A stretch of DNA of 21,915 nt from assembly GCA_023391185.1 (NCBI GenBank), contig JAEWBI010000068.1, forward strand, positions 1 through 21,915, read 5' to 3'. The stretch comes from Bacillota bacterium (GTDB lineage Bacteria > Bacillota_I > Bacilli_A > RF39 > UBA660). Below are positions 1-6,741 of the stretch, piece after piece (the first letter of the stretch is position 1; every line of letters begins with the position of its first letter). Made by a program: the position numbers and the translations under genes. The notes under the pieces are model-generated. The model was given only the letters and a program-made list of their open reading frames with translations, searched no databases and was not told where the DNA came from.

Positions 1-681
1 GGAACAGCTTTGAAAACAATTGAGGCTGGTGCATTTTATAATAATTTAATTACATCTTTAAATGTTCCAAATAATGTGGTTTCAATAGGGGAATCGGCTT
101 TCCATACAAACCCTATTAAAACTCTAATTTTAGGAACAGGTATAACAACAATTATTACAGGAACTTTTTATCAAAATACTATAGAAAATATAGTAATACC
201 AAACACAGTTGTAACTATACAAGATTATGCTTTCGCACATAATTATTCTAAGTCCATTACTTTAGGTAGTAGTGTTAAGACAATTGGTAATCATTCATTT
301 ACAAATAATAATGCTACAGCTTTAACTCTTCCTAATTCATTATTAACAATTGGGGCAAATGGGTTTAAGGGAAGTTCTAAATATCTAACAAGTTTAACTA
401 TTGGTACAGGATTAACATCAATTGGTAGCGGAGCTTTTTCTAATAACAAGTTAACTACATTAACTATACCTAATAATGTTAAAACAATAGGTACTACAGC
501 TTTTGCTAATGGTGATTTAACTAGTGTAGCAATAGGAAGTGGTATTACTTCAATTGGAACAACTGCTTTTAATACTAACACAGCCTTAACAGCAATAACT
601 ATTAATAGACTTACTAACGCGATCACTGGTTCACCTTGGGGAGCTACAAATGCTACTGTAACATGGACAGGATCAGTTTAA
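1..681 (+). CDS. BspA-like leucine-rich-repeat surface protein, C-terminal part (5' end outside window)
   Basis: The reading frame is open from base 1 with no start seen, so this is the C-terminal 226 residues of a longer protein. It consists of about nine 22-residue repeats of the LRR_5/BspA type, each ending in a TIG..AF pattern. Repeats of the type IPN.V alternate with repeats of the type LGTG. A 30-residue cap containing GSPWGATNATVTWTG closes the protein. It aligns repeat for repeat with the end of the next gene, so the two are tandem paralogues. BspA-like proteins of this kind are surface-exposed and often implicated in adhesion; the ligand is unknown. The N terminus may be pilin-like as in its neighbour, but that lies outside the window. 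A hairpin terminator follows directly. Confidence 0.85.
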   Translation, partial: GTALKTIEAGAFYNNLITSLNVPNNVVSIGESAFHTNPIKTLILGTGITTIITGTFYQNTIENIVIPNTVVTIQDYAFAHNYSKSITLGSSVKTIGNHSFTNNNATALTLPNSLLTIGANGFKGSSKYLTSLTIGTGLTSIGSGAFSNNKLTTLTIPNNVKTIGTTAFANGDLTSVAIGSGITSIGTTAFNTNTALTAITINRLTNAITGSPWGATNATVTWTGSV

Positions 682-690
682 AGTATCGTA

Positions 691-720
691 AACATAATGT
701 TAACAACATTGTGTTTTTTT
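691..720 (+). terminator. Rho-independent terminator after first LRR gene
   Basis: Bases 691-701 pair with 705-715 around a three-base loop, with one G-U pair, followed by a run of T to 720. It ends the first LRR gene. Its 3' arm also holds the -35 box of the next gene's promoter. Confidence 0.75.
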
Positions 721-737
721 ATTTTACTTGCTACAAT
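709..737 (+). promoter_or_regulatory. Extended -10 promoter of pilin-LRR gene
   Basis: TTGTGT (709-714), a 17-base spacer, then TG-C-TACAAT with the -10 at 732-737. Predicted transcription start is near 744, which rules out the upstream TTG at 728 as the translation start. The Shine-Dalgarno AGGAG at 751-755 fixes the start at 767. Confidence 0.7.
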
Positions 738-766
738 GTAAATATAAAATAGGAGTGTATGTTGTT

Positions 767-2875
767 ATGAAAAAAAATGGTTTTACTTTAATAGAATTAT
801 TAGCGGTTATATTAATACTAGGGGTAGTTGCCTTAATAGCGATACCAGTTGTAAATGGAATAGTTAAGGAAAGTAGAAAGGGTTCATTTGAGCAAACCAA
901 TAAATCAGTAGTAGATGCATTAAGCACCAAGTGTAACACAGAATTAATTAAAGGGAATGCAGTTGCAGGAACTTACTACATTGTTAATGGAGAAATAGAA
1001 GGGATAAATATAGGTATAAATGGTAATTTACCAGATAATGGTTATGTTGTTGTAGATTCTCAGTGCAATATAGCAATAGCTTCATATAATAGTAGATACT
1101 GTGCTACAAAAGAACTTGAAGATGATAGTGTAGCAGTCATAGATTATAATAAAACTAGTGATGAGTGCTCTGTTGATTCTGAGATAGCAACACCAGCTAA
1201 TGAAACTGTAGAAGATACTTGCTTTACATTTAATGATAATGGTAATGATACAGTAACAATAACAGGATATGATTATAATAATGCATCATGTTCAAAAGAT
1301 TTAGTTGTACCTACAACTATAGATGGAAAAAAGGTTACTACAATAGCTGATTTTGCCTTTGTAAGTACAGATAAGATAATCGTCTCTTTTAAAGATAAGG
1401 TGTCTGATTATTATACAGAAGAATATATAGAAAATTATACAGGAACAAAAAGTGATATATTTGTATATGCTTCTCATAAAAACTCTGATATAACAGGAAG
1501 AACATGTTACAAATCTTCTGATGGTTCAGCAGTTTCAGTTCCTATAAATTATATTCACACAACTGGAGATAGTTATAGATCATGTTACTTTAATACAACA
1601 GCAGCTGGTTGGAGTGATAGAGCATATAACGCTTATACTTTTAATAGTATAGATTTATCAAAAGCAATATATTTAACGGAAGTTCCAGATGGCATGATTT
1701 TAGGAGCAAATTTAACTAGTATGAAACTAAATTCTAACATTAATAGAATAGGTAGAAATGCTTTTGAAGAAAGCAATCTTACTGGAACCCTTACAATTCC
1801 AAGTTCGGTTAAAGAAATTGGAGCAACAGCCTTCTTACAAAATGAGCTTACAGCTTTAAATCTACCTAACGGTTTAGTTACAATAGGTTATGATGCTTTT
1901 TATCATAATAATCTATCTACAATAGTTATTCCAAGTACTGTTACTGATATTGGGAGATTTTCTTTCTGTCAAAATTTAATAACTTCAGTTACATTACCAG
2001 AAGGATTAAAAATGATTGCAGGTGGAGCTTTTTCAGAAAATAATTTAACATCAATAGTAATACCAAGCACAGTAGAAACTATAGAATATTCTGCTTTTGT
2101 GGAAAATTCTATTCAATCGGTAATTATTCCAAATAGTGTAGTAACAATAGGAGATAGTGCTTTTGATACTAATAGTATAACAACTTTATCATTAGGTACG
2201 GGTTTAAAAAATCTAGGATATGGAGCTTTTGCTGTTAATTCTATTACTTCATTAGTTATACCAAATAACGTATTGACAATAGGAGAATCGGCTTTTTATG
2301 GAAATCCAATAAAAAATTTGACACTAGGAACAGGAATTACTACAATACCTATTGGTGCATTTTATCAAAATAGTATAGAAAATATAGTTATACCAAATAC
2401 AGTAACTACTATACAAGATTATGCTTTTGCATATAATTATTCAAAGACTGTTGATCTTGGTAATGGTGTTAAAACAATAGGAGCTTACGCATTTTTAGCT
2501 AATGCATTTACTAACTTAGTAATACCAAATAATGTAACTACAATAAATCATAATGGATTTAGAGCAAATACAAAATATTTAACTAGTTTAACTATAGGAA
2601 CAGGATTAACAACTATTGGAAGTAATGCCTTTGCTAATAACAAGTTAACTACTTTAAATATACCTGATAATGTTAAATCATTAGGTGGAACAGTGTTTGC
2701 AAACGGTAACTTAACAAGTGTAACCATAGGAAGTGGTATAACCACAATAGGTGCTAACACTTTTGGTACCAATACTACGTTAACATCTATTACAATTAAT
2801 AGGTTAAGCGGTACTGTCACAGGTTCACCTTGGGGAGCTACAAATGCTACTGTAACATGGACAGGAACAGTATAA
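767..2875 (+). CDS. Type IV pilin-like protein fused to BspA-like leucine-rich repeats
   Basis: A 702-residue predicted surface protein. Residues 1-5 (MKKNG) form a class III prepilin leader, with cleavage expected before FTLIE and the conserved Glu at mature position 5. A hydrophobic helix runs to about residue 28. A pilin-type domain to about 130 carries Cys56 and Cys100, matching cysteines in the two pilin-like genes near 10-12 kb. A linker with several more cysteines follows. From residue 317 there are sixteen repeats of about 22 residues (LRR_5/BspA type), then a 30-residue cap with GSPWGATNATVTWTG. The ATG at 767 is chosen because the promoter ends near 744 and AGGAG lies at 751-755. 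The gene forms its own transcription unit between two terminators. Role inferred: an adhesin or sensor displayed through a pilin-type anchor. No pilus assembly genes are in the window. Confidence 0.88.
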   Translation: MKKNGFTLIELLAVILILGVVALIAIPVVNGIVKESRKGSFEQTNKSVVDALSTKCNTELIKGNAVAGTYYIVNGEIEGINIGINGNLPDNGYVVVDSQCNIAIASYNSRYCATKELEDDSVAVIDYNKTSDECSVDSEIATPANETVEDTCFTFNDNGNDTVTITGYDYNNASCSKDLVVPTTIDGKKVTTIADFAFVSTDKIIVSFKDKVSDYYTEEYIENYTGTKSDIFVYASHKNSDITGRTCYKSSDGSAVSVPINYIHTTGDSYRSCYFNTTAAGWSDRAYNAYTFNSIDLSKAIYLTEVPDGMILGANLTSMKLNSNINRIGRNAFEESNLTGTLTIPSSVKEIGATAFLQNELTALNLPNGLVTIGYDAFYHNNLSTIVIPSTVTDIGRFSFCQNLITSVTLPEGLKMIAGGAFSENNLTSIVIPSTVETIEYSAFVENSIQSVIIPNSVVTIGDSAFDTNSITTLSLGTGLKNLGYGAFAVNSITSLVIPNNVLTIGESAFYGNPIKNLTLGTGITTIPIGAFYQNSIENIVIPNTVTTIQDYAFAYNYSKTVDLGNGVKTIGAYAFLANAFTNLVIPNNVTTINHNGFRANTKYLTSLTIGTGLTTIGSNAFANNKLTTLNIPDNVKSLGGTVFANGNLTSVTIGSGITTIGANTFGTNTTLTSITINRLSGTVTGSPWGATNATVTWTGTV
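1715..2782 (+). repeat. Sixteen LRR_5 repeats, 66-bp period with 132-bp alternation
   Basis: Sixteen in-frame units of 22 residues (three are 23 or 24) lie inside the pilin-LRR gene. From the seventh unit onward, units with an IPN-type strand alternate with units with an LGTG- or IGSG-type strand, giving a two-repeat superperiod of about 132 bp. The same alternation, in the same register, is seen at 1-591. Confidence 0.85.
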
Positions 2876-2902
2876 AGACGTAAATTTACGTCTTTTTCTT
2901 TT
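2876..2902 (+). terminator. Terminator after pilin-LRR gene
   Basis: The perfect palindrome AGACGTAAATTTACGTCT (2876-2893) starts right after the stop codon and is followed by a T-rich tract. Confidence 0.85.
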
Positions 2903-2903
2903 A

Positions 2904-2932
2904 TTGTTAAAATATACTAATTATGATACAAT
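2904..2932 (+). promoter_or_regulatory. Promoter of racemase-ligase operon
   Basis: TTGTTA (2904-2909), a 17-base spacer, then TG-A-TACAAT with the -10 at 2927-2932. Transcription should start near 2939, only six bases before the ATG at 2945. That ATG therefore has no Shine-Dalgarno, and the ATG at 2963 preceded by GAGGGA (2947-2952) is preferred. Confidence 0.72.
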
Positions 2933-2962
2933 TAATTAAAGTAAATGAGGGAAAGTGAAATT

Positions 2963-4141
2963 ATGTATAGAAAAACATATCTAGAAATAAATGAAGATTA
3001 CTTAAAAAATAATGTGGAGAACATTATATTAAATTATCCTAAATATGATTATTATTTTGGTGTTGTTAAAGCAAATGCATATGGTCATGGAGAACATATA
3101 GTTGATGCTTTAATAGAAGGTGGAGTAAACTACTTAGCAGTATCTTCATTAGATGAAGCAATTAGTGTAAGAAAGTATAATAAAGATATACCAATTCTTT
3201 GTTTTGGTTATATTAATCCTGCTAATTTGGATGTGGCTATAAAAAATAATATTACTATTACTATTGTTTCATATGAATATTTTAAAGAACTTATTAATGC
3301 TGAAGGACTAAAAGGTCTTAAAGCTCATTTAAAACTAAATACTGGTATGAATAGAATTGGTGTTGCAACTAAAGAAGAAGTTAAAGAGATAATAGATTCA
3401 TTAAAAAAATCTGATATTGAGCTTGAAGGTATATACACTCATTATGCAACTTCTGGTGTACTTGATATATACTGGGATAAACAAACTAGTAGATTTGAAG
3501 AGTTAACAAGTTTAATCAATTTAAATGAAATAAAAATAGTTCATTTATATAATTCTTTATCTTTAGTTAAACATGATAAGTTAAAATATGCTAATGGTGT
3601 AAGACTTGGAGTTGTTATGTATGGATATTCTTCAAGTGTTAAGGAACCTACCGGAATTAGGGAAAAAATATTTGAAACAAAGAAATACTTTAGTACTCAT
3701 GGTCAAAAAATAAGTAAAACTAATATGAGTAATGAACTGAAATTAAGAAAAGCAATGAATTTATATAGTGAAGTAGTTAGTATAAACTATGTTCATGCTA
3801 AGGAACCAGTTGGTTATAAAGCTATATATATCCCTGATAAGGATACCTTTGTAGCAACTGTATGTATAGGTCATGCTGATGGTGTTACAAAATATTATGA
3901 GTATGTAAAAATTAATGATAAAAAGTATCCAATTGTTGCATTATGTATGGATGCTATTATGGTAAGAGTTGATGATACAGTAAAAGTACATGATAAAGTT
4001 TTATTAGTTGGTGATGATATATCTATGGCTACTATAGCAAATGATAGTGAAATAAGTATTCATCAGGCACTTGTAAGTATATCTAACCGTGTACCTAGAG
4101 TTTATATAAGAAATGGTAAAAAAGAAGAAATAAGATATTAA
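2963..4141 (+). CDS. PLP-dependent alanine racemase-like enzyme with catalytic Tyr replaced by His
   Basis: A 392-residue fold-type III PLP racemase of the Alr family, which interconverts L- and D-amino acids. The PLP lysine is K36 in VVKANAYGHG. Also present are HLKLNTGMNRIG (the usually carbamylated Lys), the Arg that contacts the pyridine nitrogen (VRLGVVMYG), and CMDAIMV near the C terminus. In the usual IGYADG motif, which supplies the second catalytic base (Tyr265 in the Geobacillus enzyme), this protein reads IGHADG, with His at residue 304 (codon 3872-3874). Length is normal for Alr. It is cotranscribed with the ATP-grasp ligase 12 bases downstream. It may be the cell's alanine racemase or a racemase of other specificity feeding the ligase, so I give no gene symbol. 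Family assignment is firm; substrate is open. Confidence 0.9.
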   Translation: MYRKTYLEINEDYLKNNVENIILNYPKYDYYFGVVKANAYGHGEHIVDALIEGGVNYLAVSSLDEAISVRKYNKDIPILCFGYINPANLDVAIKNNITITIVSYEYFKELINAEGLKGLKAHLKLNTGMNRIGVATKEEVKEIIDSLKKSDIELEGIYTHYATSGVLDIYWDKQTSRFEELTSLINLNEIKIVHLYNSLSLVKHDKLKYANGVRLGVVMYGYSSSVKEPTGIREKIFETKKYFSTHGQKISKTNMSNELKLRKAMNLYSEVVSINYVHAKEPVGYKAIYIPDKDTFVATVCIGHADGVTKYYEYVKINDKKYPIVALCMDAIMVRVDDTVKVHDKVLLVGDDISMATIANDSEISIHQALVSISNRVPRVYIRNGKKEEIRY

Positions 4142-4153
4142 GGAAGCGATTAT

Positions 4154-5371
4154 ATGGATTTTATAGTATTAATAGTTGGAATGGATGCAAATGCCTATTA
4201 TATGGCAAGGTGTTATCATGAAAAATATGGAAAAAAAGCTTATTTAATTGGAAAAAATCCTATATGGTTTACCAGTCTAAGTAATATTGTTAATACTTCA
4301 TATTATGATGATATGTGGAAAGAAGAAGTTTTCTTAAATATTCTTGATTCTTTTTATGAAGAACACAAAAATAAAAAGATAGTCTTAGTAAGTTCAACAG
4401 AAAACTATATAACTATGATTTCAAAAAATAAAGATAGATTAAATAATAAGTTTTTATTTAATTATCCAAAATCTGAACTTATTGATATTATAGTTAATAA
4501 AGAACTTTTTTATAAAACATATACAAATAGTGATATTATTGAAATACCAAAAACAATGTATTTAGATTGTTCAAAAAACGATATTATAGAGGTAAACTTT
4601 ATGTATCCAATTATTGTTAAGGCTGCTGATGTAGTATCATATCGTCAAATAGAATTTGCTGGAAAGAAGAAAATATATAAGGTTAATTCTAAAGAAGAAC
4701 TAGATGAAGTTATATCTAGTATTAAAAATGGTGGCTATAAGAGTACCTTGATAGTGCAGGAATATATTCCTGGAGATGATAGTTATTTATTTGATAGCGT
4801 TATATATTCTGATAAAAATGGTAAAGTAAAAAGAATTACTTTTGCTCAAATTGGTTTGCAAGAGCATGCCTATAATTTAGTAGGCAATGCAGCAGTACTA
4901 ATAAATGGCTATAATCAATTTGGTAATACAGATAAAGTAATTAAAATGGTAAAAGAATTTGCAGAAAGTATTGGATATACAGGTTATGCTGAATTTGATT
5001 TAAAATATGATAGTAGAGATAATAAATTCAAATTATTAGAAATTAATCCAAGACAAGGTAGATCAAGTTATTATTTAACACCAGCAGGTTGTAATTTAAT
5101 TGAATTATTAGTTAAAGACTTGGTAAATAACGAAGACTTAAAATATGAAGTACTTGATAAAGAAGTAATGCTTTCTTTTGTACCAAAAAAGATAATTAAG
5201 AAATATATTGTTAACAAAGAATACAAAGAAAAAGCATTAAGTATGTGGAAAACGCATGTAAACCCAATGAAATATAGTAAAGATAGTAGTTTGCATCGTA
5301 AGTACACATTATTTAGAAAAGATTTAAGATATTATAGTGATTATAAAAATGGTTATTGGGAAAATAAATAA
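4154..5371 (+). CDS. ATP-grasp ligase resembling D-aspartate ligase
   Basis: A 405-residue ATP-grasp carboxylate-amine ligase. The N-terminal motif GMDANAYYMARCYHEKYGK, the central VKAADVVSY and QEYIPGDDS, and the C-terminal EINPRQGRSS (residues 296-305, Mg-ATP binding) match from memory the order and spacing of Enterococcus faecium D-aspartate ligase, which activates D-Asp and attaches it to the Lys of the peptidoglycan precursor. No signal peptide or membrane segment is seen, so it should act in the cytoplasm on nucleotide precursors. It is the second gene of an operon with a racemase, which fits a source of D-amino acid for this enzyme. The substrate is inferred, and another D-amino acid or carboxylate is possible. 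A large hairpin terminator overlaps its last codons. Confidence 0.82.
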   Translation: MDFIVLIVGMDANAYYMARCYHEKYGKKAYLIGKNPIWFTSLSNIVNTSYYDDMWKEEVFLNILDSFYEEHKNKKIVLVSSTENYITMISKNKDRLNNKFLFNYPKSELIDIIVNKELFYKTYTNSDIIEIPKTMYLDCSKNDIIEVNFMYPIIVKAADVVSYRQIEFAGKKKIYKVNSKEELDEVISSIKNGGYKSTLIVQEYIPGDDSYLFDSVIYSDKNGKVKRITFAQIGLQEHAYNLVGNAAVLINGYNQFGNTDKVIKMVKEFAESIGYTGYAEFDLKYDSRDNKFKLLEINPRQGRSSYYLTPAGCNLIELLVKDLVNNEDLKYEVLDKEVMLSFVPKKIIKKYIVNKEYKEKALSMWKTHVNPMKYSKDSSLHRKYTLFRKDLRYYSDYKNGYWENK

Positions 5372-5392
5372 GCTTTTAAGCTTATTTATTTT
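5361..5392 (+). terminator. Terminator overlapping ligase stop codon
   Basis: Bases 5361-5374 pair with 5379-5392 to make a 14-bp stem with loop TTTA, followed by an AT-rich tail. The 5' arm contains the final codons and the TAA stop of the ligase. Confidence 0.75.
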
Positions 5393-5495
5393 AAATTAAG
5401 TATTTATAAATATTATCGAAATAAGCAGTTTAAAATAGTTAGTCATGTTTCTATTTATAAAGTATAATAATATTGTTATAAAAAAGATAAAAAAC

Positions 5496-5524
5496 TTTTA
5501 TTTTTTTTAGAAATGTGATAAAAT
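5496..5524 (+). promoter_or_regulatory. Probable promoter of sepF
   Basis: An extended -10 TG-A-TAAAAT (box 5519-5524) with a weak TTTTAT at the -35 position, 17 bases upstream. A strong Shine-Dalgarno GGGAGG lies at 5555-5560. I see nothing else in the 196 bases between the ligase terminator and sepF. Confidence 0.5.
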
Positions 5525-5567
5525 CTATATAGAATGCTAAAGTAGCGATGCCAAGGGAGGAATAAAA

Positions 5568-5972
5568 ATGGGATTTATGAAGAAATTTTTAAAAGATGAG
5601 GATGAAACTTACGTAGCAACAGGTTCTAATGATGAATATTATAATATTAAACCAGAAGAAATGTTAGCTGAGGATGGTAAAAGTAAAATGATTTTACTTG
5701 AACCAAGAGCATATTCAGAATCTTATCAAATAATAGATCATTTAAAAAGTAGAAATGCAGTTGTTGTTAACTTAAAAAGAGTAACACCAACACAGGCAAA
5801 AAGAATCGTGGATGTTTTGAATGGGTCTGTTTATGCAATAGGTGGAGATATTCAAAAATTAGGTGGAGGTATATTTCTATGCACTCCAAATAATGTAAAT
5901 ATTCAAGGAAAGATAACAGAAGACGCCAAAGATAAAGATGCAGACAAAGATGATTTAAGCGTAGAATGGTAA
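5568..5972 (+). CDS. sepF: Cell division protein SepF
   Basis: SepF (134 residues) binds FtsZ filaments, bends the membrane at the septum and helps anchor the Z-ring. Residues 1-9 (MGFMKKFLK) form the short amphipathic membrane-binding helix. An acidic linker to about residue 37 follows. The conserved core is KMILLEPRAYSES, AVVVNLKRVTPTQAKRIVD and VYAIGGDIQKLGGGIFLCTP. The C-terminal tail is short and acidic. Length fits the family. It sits upstream of divIVA and ileS, as in many Firmicutes, but the usual yggS, yggT and ylmH relatives are absent here. The start is supported by GGGAGG seven bases upstream. Confidence 0.96.
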   Translation: MGFMKKFLKDEDETYVATGSNDEYYNIKPEEMLAEDGKSKMILLEPRAYSESYQIIDHLKSRNAVVVNLKRVTPTQAKRIVDVLNGSVYAIGGDIQKLGGGIFLCTPNNVNIQGKITEDAKDKDADKDDLSVEW

Positions 5973-5979
5973 AAAATAA

Positions 5980-6008
5980 TTGAAATCTTAAAAAAGATGT
6001 GCTACAAT
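5980..6008 (+). promoter_or_regulatory. Promoter of divIVA
   Basis: TTGAAA (5980-5985), a 17-base spacer, then TG-C-TACAAT with the -10 at 6003-6008. This is the best match to consensus in the window. Predicted transcription start is near 6015, about 22 bases before the divIVA ATG, which means divIVA cannot have a much longer N terminus. Confidence 0.8.
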
Positions 6009-6036
6009 ACCAAGTAGCGCTGTGGTGAGGTGAATT

Positions 6037-6495
6037 ATGGAACAATTTACTAGAACAGCTAGTGGTTATGATCCAGATGAAGTTAATGCATTTTTGGATA
6101 AAGTTATTAACCATGTTGAAAAACTAGTGGATGATCTTAAAACGAAAGATGCCAAAATTAAAGAGTTAGAAGAAACTGCAAAAAGTACTGCTAACTTAAA
6201 AGAAAAGGTTAGTCAATATGAGCGTATGGAAAGTACTTTGAACAAGGCTATCTTTATGGCTCAAAAAACATCTGACCAGATTAAGGCTAATGCTTATCGT
6301 GAGAGTGAAATGATTGTTGATGAAGCTAAGAAAAATGCTAACCGTATTATTAATGAAGCACTATTAAGGGCTGAAAAAATAGATATGGAAGCAGCTATGC
6401 TTAAACGAAATGTAACACTATTTAAACGTCGTTTAAAAGGTATTATAGAACAGCAACTTGAACTAGTTGAAGATATTGAAAAAGTAGATTTTTAA
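6037..6495 (+). CDS. divIVA: DivIVA-family coiled-coil protein with shortened N terminus
   Basis: A 152-residue DivIVA-family protein, a scaffold that normally marks poles and septa by binding curved membrane. The N-terminal domain motif GYDPDEVNAFLDKVI (from residue 10) and a long coiled coil with NANRIINEAL and RRLKGIIEQQLELVEDI are clear. Compared with Bacillus subtilis DivIVA, the first nine residues are missing, and the membrane-inserting Phe17 and Arg18 align with Ala8 and Ser9. An in-frame TGA at 6031-6033, just upstream of the ATG, excludes an earlier start. GGTGAGG (6024-6030) serves as ribosome binding site. The protein may localise through a partner such as SepF instead of by direct membrane insertion (inference). 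The T-box of ileS begins about ten bases after its stop codon. Confidence 0.92.
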   Translation: MEQFTRTASGYDPDEVNAFLDKVINHVEKLVDDLKTKDAKIKELEETAKSTANLKEKVSQYERMESTLNKAIFMAQKTSDQIKANAYRESEMIVDEAKKNANRIINEALLRAEKIDMEAAMLKRNVTLFKRRLKGIIEQQLELVEDIEKVDF

Positions 6496-6503
6496 AACAA
6501 ATG

Positions 6504-6705
6504 ATAGAGACGGTATATAACAAGCTTGTGTAGAGAGATTAGTGGTTGGTGAAAACTAATTTAAGCAGTTTATATACAAATCACTCTTAATGTTTCTTAT
6601 ATAGAACGGTAACTCGTTATAGTTTTAAGGTGAGTAGTAATACTTACAAATTAAGGTGGTACCACGTTAGAATCACGTCCTTATATGGATGTGATTTTTT
6701 TGTTT
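6504..6705 (+). promoter_or_regulatory. T-box riboswitch, isoleucine specifier, upstream of ileS
   Basis: Stem I starts with AGAG (6506-6509) pairing with CTCT (6584-6587), and GTATATAA pairs with TTATATAC above the specifier loop. The specifier codon is ATC (6580-6582), which is Ile. The T-box element AAGGTGGTACCACG is at 6653-6666, and its UGGU can pair with the ACCA end of uncharged tRNA. The terminator stem 6671-6680/6687-6696 precedes a T-run. Uncharged tRNA-Ile should favour the antiterminator and so raise ileS expression. No convincing promoter lies between the divIVA stop codon and stem I, so transcripts may read in from divIVA. Confidence 0.93.
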
Positions 6706-6741
6706 TAAAAATTTATTTATAAATTAAAAAGGAGGAATACT

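Noticed and set aside
291..626. Minus-strand open frame opposite the first LRR gene
   Set aside because: It is a shadow of the repeat-coding strand: regular repeats in one frame give long open frames on the other strand. No promoter or ribosome binding site. The same holds for the minus frame at 2548-2820.
728..766. TTG start adding 13 residues to the pilin-LRR protein
   Set aside because: The TTG overlaps the -10 region, so it would not be transcribed, and the extension breaks the usual short prepilin leader.
2945..2962. Upstream ATG giving a six-residue longer racemase
   Set aside because: It lies about six bases from the predicted transcription start with no Shine-Dalgarno; GAGGGA instead serves the ATG at 2963.
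5539..6019. Shared AAGTAGCG string in the leaders of sepF and divIVA
   Set aside because: Eight shared bases at different distances from the -10 boxes; too short to separate from chance.
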